A stretch of 25,492 nt of DNA from Hallerella sp963629575 (GTDB taxonomy: Bacteria; Fibrobacterota; Fibrobacteria; Fibrobacterales; Fibrobacteraceae): positions 1 through 25,492 of the forward strand of contig CAVGIM010000045.1 of assembly GCA_963629575.1 (NCBI GenBank). The letters are read 5' to 3'. The position numbers and the translations under genes were made by a program. The notes below the pieces were generated by a model that saw nothing but the letters and a program-made list of their open reading frames with translations, was not told the origin of the DNA and ran no database searches. Shown one piece after another: positions 13,510 through 21,693 of this stretch. Position 1 is the stretch's first letter. Each line of letters starts with the position of its first letter.

Positions 13510-14472
13510 TTAGGGGGAAATATCCACGAGTTCGTATTTTGTGCTGCGCCCCTTTCCGTTCGTCTTCTTGACTACTCCCTTTTCTGCGAGACGGTTTAAA
13601 TCGCGCAGGGCGGAATCGTGGGAAATTCCCGAAACTATCGCCCACCTTGTCGATGAAACTTTTTCCTGGGGATGTTCCCTGAAATATTTGGTAAGACGCT
13701 GTTCGCGTTCCGTCAAGGGAATTTTTCCGAGCAAAAGCTGGCGCCTTGCCGTTTCAAAGCGTTCTGACCATTCCCTTTTGGCATTTTCGAGAGAAGTTTC
13801 CATTCGGGAAAGAAACCACAGGATCCATTCCGTGATATCTCCGTTTGAATGGCCGACGGAATACAGCGTGTCCAGGTAGTCGCTCCTCTCTTTTAGGATT
13901 TCCTCGTTAATCGAAAAGAATCGCTGCGAAGAATTTTCGCTTTGCGAAATCAGCATGTCGCATAGAAGTCTCGAAAGGATTCCGTTTCCCGACAGGAACG
14001 GACCGATGGCAAGGAACCAGAAGTGCGCGATGCACGCCTTGAGAATTCCATCTGCCTGGGATTTGTTGAAAAAGTCTAAAAGCCTTGCCGTTTCTTGCGG
14101 AATCCGCTCCCAGGGAACGCCGCGAAAGTCCTTGACCGCTTCGCTTTTTTTTAAATCGACCGTTTCGCGATAGTGGCCGCCGTTCTCGATGATTGCCGCG
14201 TGGAGCGAAAGCAGACGCTTTTCGTTCATCGGTAGGGAAAAGTTTCGAATAGCGGCATAAGCGATTGCAGGAACTTCTTCCCGATGGGAGATTTTGAAGA
14301 GGGCCTTTAGATCGCGCTCTCGGATGGATTCCAGGAAGGCGAGATCCTTTGCGAAGGAAATCTTTCCCTGCAGGTTTCCCTGTAAAAAGCGTACGCGACA
14401 GAGCGGCTCGATAATCGCTTTTCGGGAATAGCGGAAGTTTGTCCAGTCGGGGTATTGGTGGATGAACAGCAT
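13510..14472 (-). CDS. Degenerate Fic-domain protein (DUF4172-Fic-wHTH), probably inactive as AMPylase
   Basis: 320 residues from ATG 14472. N-terminal DUF4172 (YPDWTNFRYSRKAIIEPLCRVR, LQGNLQGK), a Fic fold (about 80-240) and a C-terminal winged helix (255-320: RWAIVSGISHDSALRDLNRL). The Fic core reads AHFWFLAIGPFLSGNGILSRLL where active relatives have HPF-x-(D/E)GNGR-x-x-R: catalytic His is G157, the acidic residue is S161 and the first Arg is I165. The inhibitory (S/T)xxxE(G/N) motif expected near residue 60 is also absent (FKISHREEVP). The protein probably cannot AMPylate and may serve as a DNA-binding regulator. An upstream-extended frame to 14586 runs over regulatory repeats and is not chosen. 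metY follows 97 nt downstream. Confidence 0.85.
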   Translation of the reverse strand: MLFIHQYPDWTNFRYSRKAIIEPLCRVRFLQGNLQGKISFAKDLAFLESIRERDLKALFKISHREEVPAIAYAAIRNFSLPMNEKRLLSLHAAIIENGGHYRETVDLKKSEAVKDFRGVPWERIPQETARLLDFFNKSQADGILKACIAHFWFLAIGPFLSGNGILSRLLCDMLISQSENSSQRFFSINEEILKERSDYLDTLYSVGHSNGDITEWILWFLSRMETSLENAKREWSERFETARRQLLLGKIPLTEREQRLTKYFREHPQEKVSSTRWAIVSGISHDSALRDLNRLAEKGVVKKTNGKGRSTKYELVDISP

Positions 14473-14491
14473 GGCGATTTTCAATTTAAAT

Positions 14492-14514
14492 AAATGACGC
14501 AAAATATGCGTAGA
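14492..14514. promoter_or_regulatory. Operator-like repeat 1 (ACGCA-N5-TGCGT)
   Basis: AAATGACGCAAAATATGCGT followed by AGA. It contains the dyad ACGCA (14497-14501) and TGCGT (14507-14511). It lies 19 bases upstream of the fic start codon. A near-identical copy is at 14640-14662 (21 of 23 bases), so both are probably sites for one regulator, perhaps the winged-helix Fic protein. Confidence 0.6.
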
Positions 14515-14584
14515 AATTTTATGAAAAAGAATTTTTTTGTCGGTACACAATCGGTTCGGAATAAGGCGATTTGCGCGATTCACC

Positions 14585-14627
14585 AATGTTTAAACATTTT
14601 CAGGTGTTGAAAATTTGTTGTTTTCAA
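14585..14627. repeat. Palindrome and hairpin in the fic-aldolase intergenic region
   Basis: AATGTTTAAACATT (14585-14598) is a perfect 14-bp palindrome. Directly after it TTGAAAA (14607-14613) and TTTTCAA (14621-14627) form a 7-bp inverted repeat with a 7-nt loop. The roughly 300-bp gap between the fic and aldolase start codons otherwise holds only the operator-like repeats and the aldolase promoter. Confidence 0.55.
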
Positions 14628-14639
14628 TGATTTATCTAT

Positions 14640-14662
14640 AAATAACGCAAAATGTGCGTAGA
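14640..14662. promoter_or_regulatory. Operator-like repeat 2 (ACGCA-N5-TGCGT)
   Basis: AAATAACGCAAAATGTGCGT followed by AGA; dyad at 14645-14659. It ends 36 bases upstream of the aldolase -35 box, so it could act on the aldolase promoter, on the divergent fic gene, or both. Confidence 0.6.
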
Positions 14663-14698
14663 TAAAAGGGTATTTTAAAATAAACACTGTTTTTGTCT

Positions 14699-14726
14699 TT
14701 GACTTTTGGCGGTTTCGGGCTATCTT
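14699..14726 (+). promoter_or_regulatory. Promoter of the aldolase gene
   Basis: TTGACT (14699-14704), 16-nt spacer, TATCTT (14721-14726). Start of transcription expected near 14733, about 37 bases before the ATG. Confidence 0.6.
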
Positions 14727-14769
14727 TGTCTTGAAACGAAATCCCGTTTTTCGGGAAAGGGAAAGCAAG

Positions 14770-15720
14770 ATGTACTATCCTTCTGTAAAAGTTCTCGACT
14801 GCACCATCCGCGACGGTGGACTTGTCAACAAGCACGATTTCAGCCTGGAATTTGTCCGTCGCCTTTACCAGCTCTTGACGGCTGCGGGAGTTGACTACAT
14901 GGAAATGGGCTACAAGAATTCTCCGGAGCTTTTCGACCCGAAGGAATACGGCCCGTGGAAGTTCTGCGAAGACGACTTGCTGTGGAAGGTTCGCGACGGT
15001 ATCGACAGCCCCGTGAAGCTCGCCGTGATGGCGGACGTCGGGCGCGTGAACATGAACGCTATCAAGCCGGCGTCGGAATCCCCGTACCAGATGGTTCGCG
15101 TGGCGAGCTACGTGAAGAACATCGACAAGGGAATCGACCTGGTGAACACTTTCCACGACCTGGGATTCGAAACGACCCTGAACATCATGGCGGTGAGCCG
15201 CGACCGTGGCCCGGAACTCGACGAGGCCTTGGACCAGGTGGAGCACGAATGCAAGGCGGACGTTCTCTACCTCGTGGATTCCTTCGGCTACTTTTACCAG
15301 GAAGATATCGACCAGTGCATCAAGCGCTACCGGGATCACGTGAAGTCGAAAAAGTTCGGCTTCCACGGACACAATAACCAGCAGCTCGCCTTCAGCAATA
15401 CGATCCAGGCGGTGATGGACCATGTCGATTATCTGGATTGCACGGTGACCGGAATGGGTCGCGGCGCGGGAAACTGCACGACGGAACTTCTCCTTAGCTT
15501 CCTCAAGAATCCGAAATTCGACGTTCGCCCGGTGCTCGAAGCGATTACCGAACTGTTCGTTCCGCTTCGCCAGAAGTACGAATGGGGCTACATTATCCCG
15601 CAGATGATTACCGGTTCGATGAACCTGCACCCGTCCGCGGCGATCGAGTTCCGCAAGACGCCGGAAAAGGATAAGTATCGCAAGTTCTACGAGATGATGG
15701 TGAACGAGATAAACCTTTAA
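14770..15720 (+). CDS. HMGL-like / DRE-TIM aldolase (4-hydroxy-2-oxovalerate aldolase-like)
   Basis: 316 residues forming a DRE-TIM metallolyase barrel. The signature D10-CTIR-D15-GG at the end of strand 1 and the metal site FHGHNN (198-203) are intact, so it should bind a divalent metal and carry out an aldol-type cleavage or condensation. The family also includes isopropylmalate and homocitrate synthases, but there is no C-terminal LeuA dimer or regulatory domain. The substrate is unknown. The start ATG 14770 is taken because LDCTIRDGG follows ten residues on; an upstream in-frame TTG lies almost on the expected transcription start. Codons are strongly biased to C and G in third positions, suggesting high expression. 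A terminator follows the stop. Confidence 0.82.
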   Translation: MYYPSVKVLDCTIRDGGLVNKHDFSLEFVRRLYQLLTAAGVDYMEMGYKNSPELFDPKEYGPWKFCEDDLLWKVRDGIDSPVKLAVMADVGRVNMNAIKPASESPYQMVRVASYVKNIDKGIDLVNTFHDLGFETTLNIMAVSRDRGPELDEALDQVEHECKADVLYLVDSFGYFYQEDIDQCIKRYRDHVKSKKFGFHGHNNQQLAFSNTIQAVMDHVDYLDCTVTGMGRGAGNCTTELLLSFLKNPKFDVRPVLEAITELFVPLRQKYEWGYIIPQMITGSMNLHPSAAIEFRKTPEKDKYRKFYEMMVNEINL

Positions 15721-15733
15721 TCGTTTCGCTTGC

Positions 15734-15776
15734 CTGGATTTTGGAAGCGCGCTCGGCGGTCTTGTCGGCGCGTTTT
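15734..15776. repeat. Imperfect direct repeat flanking an accessory cassette, left copy
   Basis: Begins CTGGATTTTGGAAGCGCGCT and ends with GTCGGCGCGTTTT; aligns with 16870-16913 (shared GCTCGGCG, TTGTCGGCGCGTTTT). It contains the terminator of the aldolase gene. Confidence 0.6.
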
Positions 15777-15780
15777 TTTT
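15748..15780 (+). terminator. Intrinsic terminator after the aldolase gene
   Basis: CGCGC, a bulged T and CGGC (15748-15757) pair with GTCG and GCGCG (15764-15772) around GGTCTT, followed by eight T (15773-15780). Confidence 0.82.
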
Positions 15781-15794
15781 GATGGTTTTTATTG

Positions 15795-15800
15795 TATATT
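15795..15800 (+). promoter_or_regulatory. -10 box of the small cassette, leaderless arrangement
   Basis: TATATT preceded by TTG, seven bases before the ATG at 15808. No -35 box at normal spacing. Confidence 0.4.
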
Positions 15801-15807
15801 TCTTAAA

Positions 15808-15933
15808 ATGGAAAGAATGGAACTAAAAACCTGGACAGTTTTAGGAAATCTTAATGGTGAATCAAATTATCAAATAAGCGATGAAACGGATTTATTTGAT
15901 TTGCCCGCATTGAAACTTTTATGGAGGGAATAA
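15808..15933 (+). CDS. 41-residue ORF before the lipoprotein
   Basis: A 41-codon ORF beginning MERMELKTWTVLGNLNGESN. Its stop overlaps the start of the lipoprotein (TAATG), and the lipoprotein's ribosome binding site GGAGGGAA is within its last codons, so translation is probably coupled. It has no signal peptide and no recognisable family; it may be a leader ORF or the tail of a lost gene. It starts next to a TATATT box without a Shine-Dalgarno sequence. Confidence 0.45.
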   Translation: MERMELKTWTVLGNLNGESNYQISDETDLFDLPALKLLWRE

Positions 15934-16839
15934 TGAAAAGACTTGTTGCCGTTTTATCGTTTATTTTAATTTTAATCGGTTGCAATGATATTCCATCTCA
16001 AGGAAAGCTTCCTTTCTTGAGAAAGGAAGCCAATCTGGGACACTTGATGCGAACCAATGCGATTGGCGATGATTATGTTCGTACTTTTTTTTCGCTTCAC
16101 GATGAATTGCTTTATTGATACAAATACTTTGGTAATAGATTCCTGTCTTGTTTTGACTGCTTCCGGCATAGATGGGTATGAATATCCCGCTTTTTTGAAA
16201 GTCCAGATAAAGTCCAGCGAGGATACGGCGTGGAGCAGTGTTTTGTCATATCTTTCTTTTAATCATTCCGATAAAAATTTAGGCTGGATGGTGCAGCCAA
16301 AAGGATATTATGAAGGTTCTGAATATATTCCCTCGGACACGATTCTCGTTGAGGATAAATACATTCCGCAAAAATCTCTGGGCGTATTTGAATTTGAAAT
16401 CCGGGATTCCTTTGGAAACAAGATAAAAATCGGGCTGGATCTACGCTCTCGGCTGCCACAGGTTTCCAAAAATTCAAAGGGAAATCTGGAATTGCGTTGG
16501 CCTTCGGATTCCTTGCCGACTGCGGTGTGCGTCGCTTCTTTATGCGATAACGAGGACGGCTGCTCTTCTCCTCTGCGAATCTTGCAGGTGGATTCATCGG
16601 TACGGGAAGAGTATAGCTGGTTTGATTTTTGCCTTTCTGGAAACGAAAAGGAAGAAATAGCGATTCCCGATTCTTCCTATTTGGAGAAGTACGGAAGTTT
16701 TGTGGCGGAAACAAAGATTAACTGGTTTGTTTTTGACGGTAGCGTGGCTGTTGAACGTGATTGCAAAAAGAGAGTTTGCATCGAAGAAGATATACGCAAT
16801 CAATTATTCAATCGTCATTATCGGGTTTATTACAAATAG
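15933..16839 (+). pseudogene. Lipoprotein interrupted at a T8 tract
   Basis: From ATG 15933 a lipoprotein signal MKRLVAVLSFILILIGC (lipobox LIGC, Cys17) leads to a stop at 16116-16118. The next frame is open from upstream of the tract to 16839 and continues with DTNTLVIDSCLVLTASGIDG. The frames meet at eight consecutive T (16085-16092); seven T would give one lipoprotein of about 300 residues. The second half has paired cysteines and a beta-rich look but no family I recognise. It is either a pseudogene or a phase-variable surface lipoprotein switched by slippage in the T tract. The whole cassette is enclosed by imperfect direct repeats. Confidence 0.65.
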
Positions 16840-16869
16840 ATGGTGAAATGCGTGAAATGTTTTGTCTGT

Positions 16870-16913
16870 CCGGGTTTTAGAGGCTTGCTCGGCGAATTTT
16901 GTCGGCGCGTTTT
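16870..16913. repeat. Imperfect direct repeat flanking an accessory cassette, right copy
   Basis: Begins CCGGGTTTTAGAGGCTTGCT and ends TTGTCGGCGCGTTTT. It resembles 15734-15776, but its hairpin has lost the outer CGCGC arm, so it is a weaker terminator. Confidence 0.6.
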
Positions 16914-16942
16914 CTAGTTTTGGAAATGATTCTGGGAATTCT

Positions 16943-18076
16943 ATGAACGAAAAGGCGTATTTTCCGGCGATAGACGGCTTGCGGCTTCTAGCTTCGCTGA
17001 ATATCGTGATGCTCCATTTGGCGTCGTCTTCGGCGCTAGGCTATATGTCCTCGCTTTCGTGGTTTTTTCCGGTCGTGACGGCTCCCGCGTTTGCCGCCGG
17101 GCTTTTCTTTATTCTTGCGGGCTTCCTCTTTGCGTCGAAGTTCAGCGATCCCGATAGACGGCTCCCCGTGATTCCCTTCATGTTTGCGCGGATTTCGAAG
17201 CTTTACCGCTGCCATTTTGCGATGACCGTGCTGATGTTTGCCGCCCTGTATGTGAAGCTCGGCGGATTCGAGGGGATGTTCCACCCGGTCCGTTCGCTTT
17301 TGATGCATCTGTCGCTCACGTGGACGTTTTTCCCGGAACAGGGAATGAAGCTGAACGAGCCGAGCTGGTCCCTGACCGCGTTCTTTATCTGCTACGCGAT
17401 AACGCCCTTTTGCGCCCGGAAGCTTGCAAAAGTCGAGAAGAAAAGTTCGCTCTGGATTCTGTGTGCGCTGGTCTTTGTGCCGGGGATTCTCTGGGGAATC
17501 TTCTTTGCATATGCCGGTACGCTAGGGGAAATTCCGCTGCTCGGAAACTTTTCGAACTTTGACGTGCGATATCGTTATTTTCACATGTTTCCTTTCGTCC
17601 GAATCTTTGAATATCTGTTCGGGATGATCCTCTTTCGGCTTTACAGGACCGGTGCCTTTGATTTTCTGAAGAAGGATTACGTCGCCGGGGTTTTGCAGGT
17701 CGCGCTGCTTGCCCTTCTGTATGCGAGCATCTTGATGATGAGACCCGGATATGTCGCATGGAACTTCATCTGCCATCACTCGGTCGCGGTGATGATTTAC
17801 GGCGCCCTGATAGTGAGCATCACGACTTCGAAGGGCTGGCTTTCGAAAATTTTCTGCATTCCCCTTGTGCGCTCGGTTGGCCGCGCGTCGTTCTATCCCT
17901 ACCTCATCCACTTGCCGCTGATTACTATCGCGTGGAGCTTCTGCAATATGAACCGCCCGATTTCCACGGTGATCTTCCTTGTCCTTGTCTATACGGCGAG
18001 CACGCTCTACCAAAAGCGCAAGGACCGTCTGCGCCGCTTGAAGAAACAGGCGCATTCGCTTTCGCCCCAAGGCTAG
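16943..18076 (+). CDS. Membrane acyltransferase, Acyl_transf_3 (OafA-like) family
   Basis: 377 residues with about ten transmembrane segments. The opening AYFPAIDGLRLLASLNIVMLH is the family hallmark (F-x-x-IDGLR followed by the catalytic-type His in the first helix), and the last helix pair is followed by a basic tail (YQKRKDRLRRLKKQ) on the cytoplasmic side. Such proteins O-acylate surface polysaccharides, lipids or peptidoglycan; the acceptor is unknown. The frame is open upstream to a TTG at 16862, but homology begins at MNEKAYFPAIDG, so ATG 16943 is chosen, with a weak GGGAA 6 bases before it. It is a single gene, 101 nt upstream of secA. Confidence 0.88.
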   Translation: MNEKAYFPAIDGLRLLASLNIVMLHLASSSALGYMSSLSWFFPVVTAPAFAAGLFFILAGFLFASKFSDPDRRLPVIPFMFARISKLYRCHFAMTVLMFAALYVKLGGFEGMFHPVRSLLMHLSLTWTFFPEQGMKLNEPSWSLTAFFICYAITPFCARKLAKVEKKSSLWILCALVFVPGILWGIFFAYAGTLGEIPLLGNFSNFDVRYRYFHMFPFVRIFEYLFGMILFRLYRTGAFDFLKKDYVAGVLQVALLALLYASILMMRPGYVAWNFICHHSVAVMIYGALIVSITTSKGWLSKIFCIPLVRSVGRASFYPYLIHLPLITIAWSFCNMNRPISTVIFLVLVYTASTLYQKRKDRLRRLKKQAHSLSPQG

Positions 18077-18177
18077 CCGCTAAACGGTCAAAAGAGCCGA
18101 AGCGCGTGTCAAGCCTTATCTTCGTTGTTCGAATTTTCTAGTTTTACGGGACAAAATCAAAAAGGAATTTGTCTTTT

Positions 18178-21036
18178 ATGAGCATTATCGATTCGCTCCT
18201 CCACAAGGTTTTCGGCACTCCGCACGAGCGCAAGGTGAAATCGCTCCGTCCGATTATCGCGCAGATTCACGAGGCGCGCAAAGGGCTAGAAAGTCTAGAC
18301 GACGAGGCGCTTGCCGCAAAGTCTCTTGAATTTCGCGAAGCCCTGGAGAATGGCAAGACTCTCGAAGACATCAAGGTGGAAGCTTTCGCCGTTTGCCAGG
18401 AAGCTTGCGATCGCCGTCTCGGCATGTTCAATATCTTCAAGCCGGAATACGGGTTCGATTTTTCGTCGCTAGGCGATGACCCGGAAGTTCTTTCCGCTGT
18501 CGATGCGGCCAAGGCGGATCTTGCGGCGGGGAAGCCCGAATGGGAAATCTTCATGCCGGCGAAGTTCTACGCGAAGATGCGCACGCTTTACCCGGAATCC
18601 GTGAAGCCTTTCCGAATGCTTCCTTTCGATGTGCAGCTGATCGGCGGTCTCGTGCTCCACGAAGGCGCGATTGCCGAAATGGCGACGGGTGAAGGCAAGA
18701 CGCTTGCCGCGGTCTGCCCGGTTTACCTGAACGGGCTTTCGGGAAAAGGCGTCCACGTCGTGACGGTGAACGATTATCTGGCCGGTCGCGACGCGAAGCA
18801 GATGGGATTTGTCTATAAGTTCCTCGGACTTTCGGTTGGCCTGATCGTTCACGATCTGAATGCGGACCAGCGGCGCGAAAGCTACAACTCCGACGTGACA
18901 TACGGAACGAACAACGAGTTCGGGTTTGACTATCTCCGCGACAACATGGCGGTCGATCCGAAGGAAGTCGTCCAGCGCGAACCGAACTTCTGCATTGTCG
19001 ATGAAGTGGACTCGATCCTTATCGACGAGGCCCGTACGCCGCTCATTATCAGCGGTCCCGCGGAAGACGCGACGGACAAGTACACGAAGGCGAGCGGTCT
19101 CGTTTCGCAGCTCGTCCGCGGCAAGGATTACACGGTCGATGAAAAGGACAAGCTCGCCCAGCTGACCGAACGGGGGACAAACCGCGTCGAACAGCTCATG
19201 GGCGTCACGAACCTTTACGGCGAACATGCGGAATGGGTGCATTTTATCAACCAGGCGCTCAAGGCCCACAACCTTTTCATCCGCGACAGGGACTACATTG
19301 TCCGCGACGGGGAAGTGGTTATCGTTGACGAGAACACGGGCCGCTTGATGGAAGGCCGCCGCTATTCGGAAGGCATTCATCAGTCTATCGAGGCAAAGGA
19401 AGGCGTGCAGATCCGCCGCGAGAACCAGACGCTTGCGACAATCACTTTCCAGAACTACTTCCGCATGTACAAGAAGCTCTCCGGCATGACCGGTACGGCC
19501 GAGACGGAAGCGACGGAATTCATCAAAATCTACAACATGAACACGTGGGTCATTCCCACGAACAAGCCCTGCATCCGCAAGGACATGCAGGACATGGTCT
19601 ATAAGACCGAAGATGCCAAGTGGAAGGCGATTGTCGCGGAAATCAAGCGTCGTCACGAAAAGGGCCAGCCGCTTCTCGTCGGTACGGCTTCGGTGGAACG
19701 TTCCGAAAAGCTTCACAACCTGCTTGTGAAGGAAGGCATTCCCCACGACGTTCTGAACGCGAAGAACCACAGCCGCGAAGCGGAAATCATCCAGTTTGCG
19801 GGTTACAAGGGCAAGGTGACCGTCGCGACGAACATGGCGGGTCGCGGAACGGACATCGTCCTCGGACCGGGCGTCAAGGAACTCGGCGGTCTGCATGTTC
19901 TTGGAACGGAACGCCACGAAAGCCGACGCATCGACAACCAGCTGCGCGGGCGTGCCGGTCGCCAGGGAGACCCGGGTTCGTCCCAGTATTTCCTTTCGCT
20001 TGACGACGACCTGATGCGCATCTTTGGCGGCAGCAACGTGAAGGCGCTGATGAACCGCTTTGGCGTGGGCGACGACGAGGTGATTACGCACCCGATCGTT
20101 TCCCGGTCGATTCGCGGGGCCCAGAAGCGCGTGGAGAACCAGAGTTTCGATACGCGCAAGTACCTGCTCGACTACGACAACGTGATGAACGAGCAGCGCA
20201 AGGTGATTTACGGTCTGCGCCGCCGCATTCTGAACGGTGACGATGTCCGCAAGGATATTCTCGACAGAATCGAGGACGCAAGCGACATCAAGGTTTCGCA
20301 GTTCGTGTCGAAGGACCGCTTTGCCGACGAATGGAACTGGGAAGGACTCGCGACGGCGCTCAAGCTCGGATTTGCCATCGAATACAACCCGGGCGAAGAG
20401 GAACGCGGCAAGAAGAGCGCGGAACAGGTTCTCGACGAGGTCATCGATCTCTGCAAGAAGAAGTACGAAAAGCTCGTGGAAATCATCCCCGATGCGGATT
20501 TCCGAAATATCGAGCGGCGGATTCTCCTCTATACGATAGACCAGCACTGGAAGGAAAACCTCTACGCGATGGACCAGCTGAAGGACGCGATTCGCTTCCA
20601 GGGCTACGCGCAGAAGGATCCGTTGGTGATGTACAAGAACCAGGCGTTTACGACGTTCCAGACGTGCCTCGAAAGCATCGCGACGATGACCGCCCAGAGA
20701 ATCCTGAATATCCGGATCCAGCTGGCGAACGGCGTCTCGGTTTCGCCGGAACAGCTGCAGAAGATTCCGCGCCCGCAGGCTCCGCAAAAGACGGAGGAAA
20801 ACACGCAGGCTCTCGAAGAATGCGCGTCCGGGGCGGTGGAACAGGCTCCGCAGCCGACCTCCAACGCCATCCCGAGTTCCGCGCTGCCGGGAACGCGTCC
20901 GCAGGGAATGCGTCGCCATGTCGGAGTTCCCGGTGCGCCGGTGAAAAACGATCACCCGAAGCTCGGCCGAAATGATCTCTGCTGGTGCGGTTCGGGTCTC
21001 AAGTACAAGAAGTGCCACGGGAAGAATCTCGAATGA
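18178..21036 (+). CDS. secA: Preprotein translocase ATPase SecA
   Basis: The motor that drives unfolded preproteins through SecYEG. 952 residues, a normal length with a modest linker. Visible: Walker A ATGEGKT (169-175), GTNNEFGFDYLRDNM, Walker B DEVD (275-278), the second nucleotide-binding domain with NMAGRGTDI and LRGRAGRQGDPGSS, the helical wing and scaffold with YAQKDPL, and a C-terminal SEC-C zinc site C935-W-C937 and C946-H947 that binds SecB or ribosomes. ATG 18178 is used since MSIIDSLLHKVFG is the typical start; AAGGA lies 11 bases upstream, slightly far. The stop overlaps the tmk start by 4 nt. Confidence 0.98.
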   Translation: MSIIDSLLHKVFGTPHERKVKSLRPIIAQIHEARKGLESLDDEALAAKSLEFREALENGKTLEDIKVEAFAVCQEACDRRLGMFNIFKPEYGFDFSSLGDDPEVLSAVDAAKADLAAGKPEWEIFMPAKFYAKMRTLYPESVKPFRMLPFDVQLIGGLVLHEGAIAEMATGEGKTLAAVCPVYLNGLSGKGVHVVTVNDYLAGRDAKQMGFVYKFLGLSVGLIVHDLNADQRRESYNSDVTYGTNNEFGFDYLRDNMAVDPKEVVQREPNFCIVDEVDSILIDEARTPLIISGPAEDATDKYTKASGLVSQLVRGKDYTVDEKDKLAQLTERGTNRVEQLMGVTNLYGEHAEWVHFINQALKAHNLFIRDRDYIVRDGEVVIVDENTGRLMEGRRYSEGIHQSIEAKEGVQIRRENQTLATITFQNYFRMYKKLSGMTGTAETEATEFIKIYNMNTWVIPTNKPCIRKDMQDMVYKTEDAKWKAIVAEIKRRHEKGQPLLVGTASVERSEKLHNLLVKEGIPHDVLNAKNHSREAEIIQFAGYKGKVTVATNMAGRGTDIVLGPGVKELGGLHVLGTERHESRRIDNQLRGRAGRQGDPGSSQYFLSLDDDLMRIFGGSNVKALMNRFGVGDDEVITHPIVSRSIRGAQKRVENQSFDTRKYLLDYDNVMNEQRKVIYGLRRRILNGDDVRKDILDRIEDASDIKVSQFVSKDRFADEWNWEGLATALKLGFAIEYNPGEEERGKKSAEQVLDEVIDLCKKKYEKLVEIIPDADFRNIERRILLYTIDQHWKENLYAMDQLKDAIRFQGYAQKDPLVMYKNQAFTTFQTCLESIATMTAQRILNIRIQLANGVSVSPEQLQKIPRPQAPQKTEENTQALEECASGAVEQAPQPTSNAIPSSALPGTRPQGMRRHVGVPGAPVKNDHPKLGRNDLCWCGSGLKYKKCHGKNLE

Positions 21037-21665
21037 TCCAGACGGCAAGGCGTTTCTTTTGCCTAGAAGGCATTGACGGTTGCGGAAAGAGTACGCAGCT
21101 GAAGCTCCTTGCCGAGTTTCTTGCGCAAAAAGGCTACGAGGTCCTTTCGATTCGCGAACCGGGCGGATCCGAAATTTCGGAGCGTATCCGCGGAATGCTT
21201 CTCGATGTCCGTTACAAGGGCGTCATGGATTCCGGAACGGAACTTTTGCTGTATAATGCCGCGCGGTCCCAGGTGATTGCGGAAAGGATAGCGCCCGCGC
21301 TCGCTGCGGGAAAGGTCGTTCTCGCGGATCGCTTTGCCTGGAGCACTCTTGCCTACCAGGGCTATGGCCGCGGAATCGATCGGCGGACGATTCTCGAACT
21401 TTCCCGGATTGCCTGCGGAAAGTTCATGCCGGAGCTTACCATCGTGCTTGACCTGGGCGTCGAAGAGAGCCGTGCGCGGCAGGCTTCTGACGGTCGGGTG
21501 CCCGACAGGCTCGAAAGCGAAGCGACCAGCTTCTTTGAGCGCGTCCGTAACGGTTACGTGGAAATCGCGAAGGATTTTCCGGAATGCGTCGCGCTTGTCG
21601 ATGCCGACCGGGATATGGATTCCATCCGAGAGAAAATCCGGACGCTCGTCCTGGAACGTCTATAA
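21033..21665 (+). CDS. tmk: Thymidylate kinase
   Basis: Phosphorylates dTMP to dTDP in dTTP synthesis. 210 residues, the family norm. P-loop GIDGCGKST (13-21), REPGGSEISERIR (dTMP binding), LADRFAWSTLAYQGYGRG (the DR motif) and LID region SDGRVPDRLES. ATG 21033 lies in the secA stop (ATGA), so the two are translationally coupled, an uncommon pairing. A longer upstream frame inside secA is not homologous. It converges with the DUF3943 gene 28 nt further on; I see no clear terminator between them. Confidence 0.95.
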   Translation: MIQTARRFFCLEGIDGCGKSTQLKLLAEFLAQKGYEVLSIREPGGSEISERIRGMLLDVRYKGVMDSGTELLLYNAARSQVIAERIAPALAAGKVVLADRFAWSTLAYQGYGRGIDRRTILELSRIACGKFMPELTIVLDLGVEESRARQASDGRVPDRLESEATSFFERVRNGYVEIAKDFPECVALVDADRDMDSIREKIRTLVLERL

Positions 21666-21693
21666 AATTCTCTTTTATGCAGCGTTCGGTTTC

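Noticed and set aside
14473..14586. Upstream extension of the fic ORF
   Set aside because: It covers the operator-like repeat; DUF4172 similarity starts at ATG 14472.
18469..21048. An 859-codon open frame antisense to secA
   Set aside because: It runs fully opposite a canonical secA, has no recognisable domain, and is explained by codon bias of the GC-rich sense gene.
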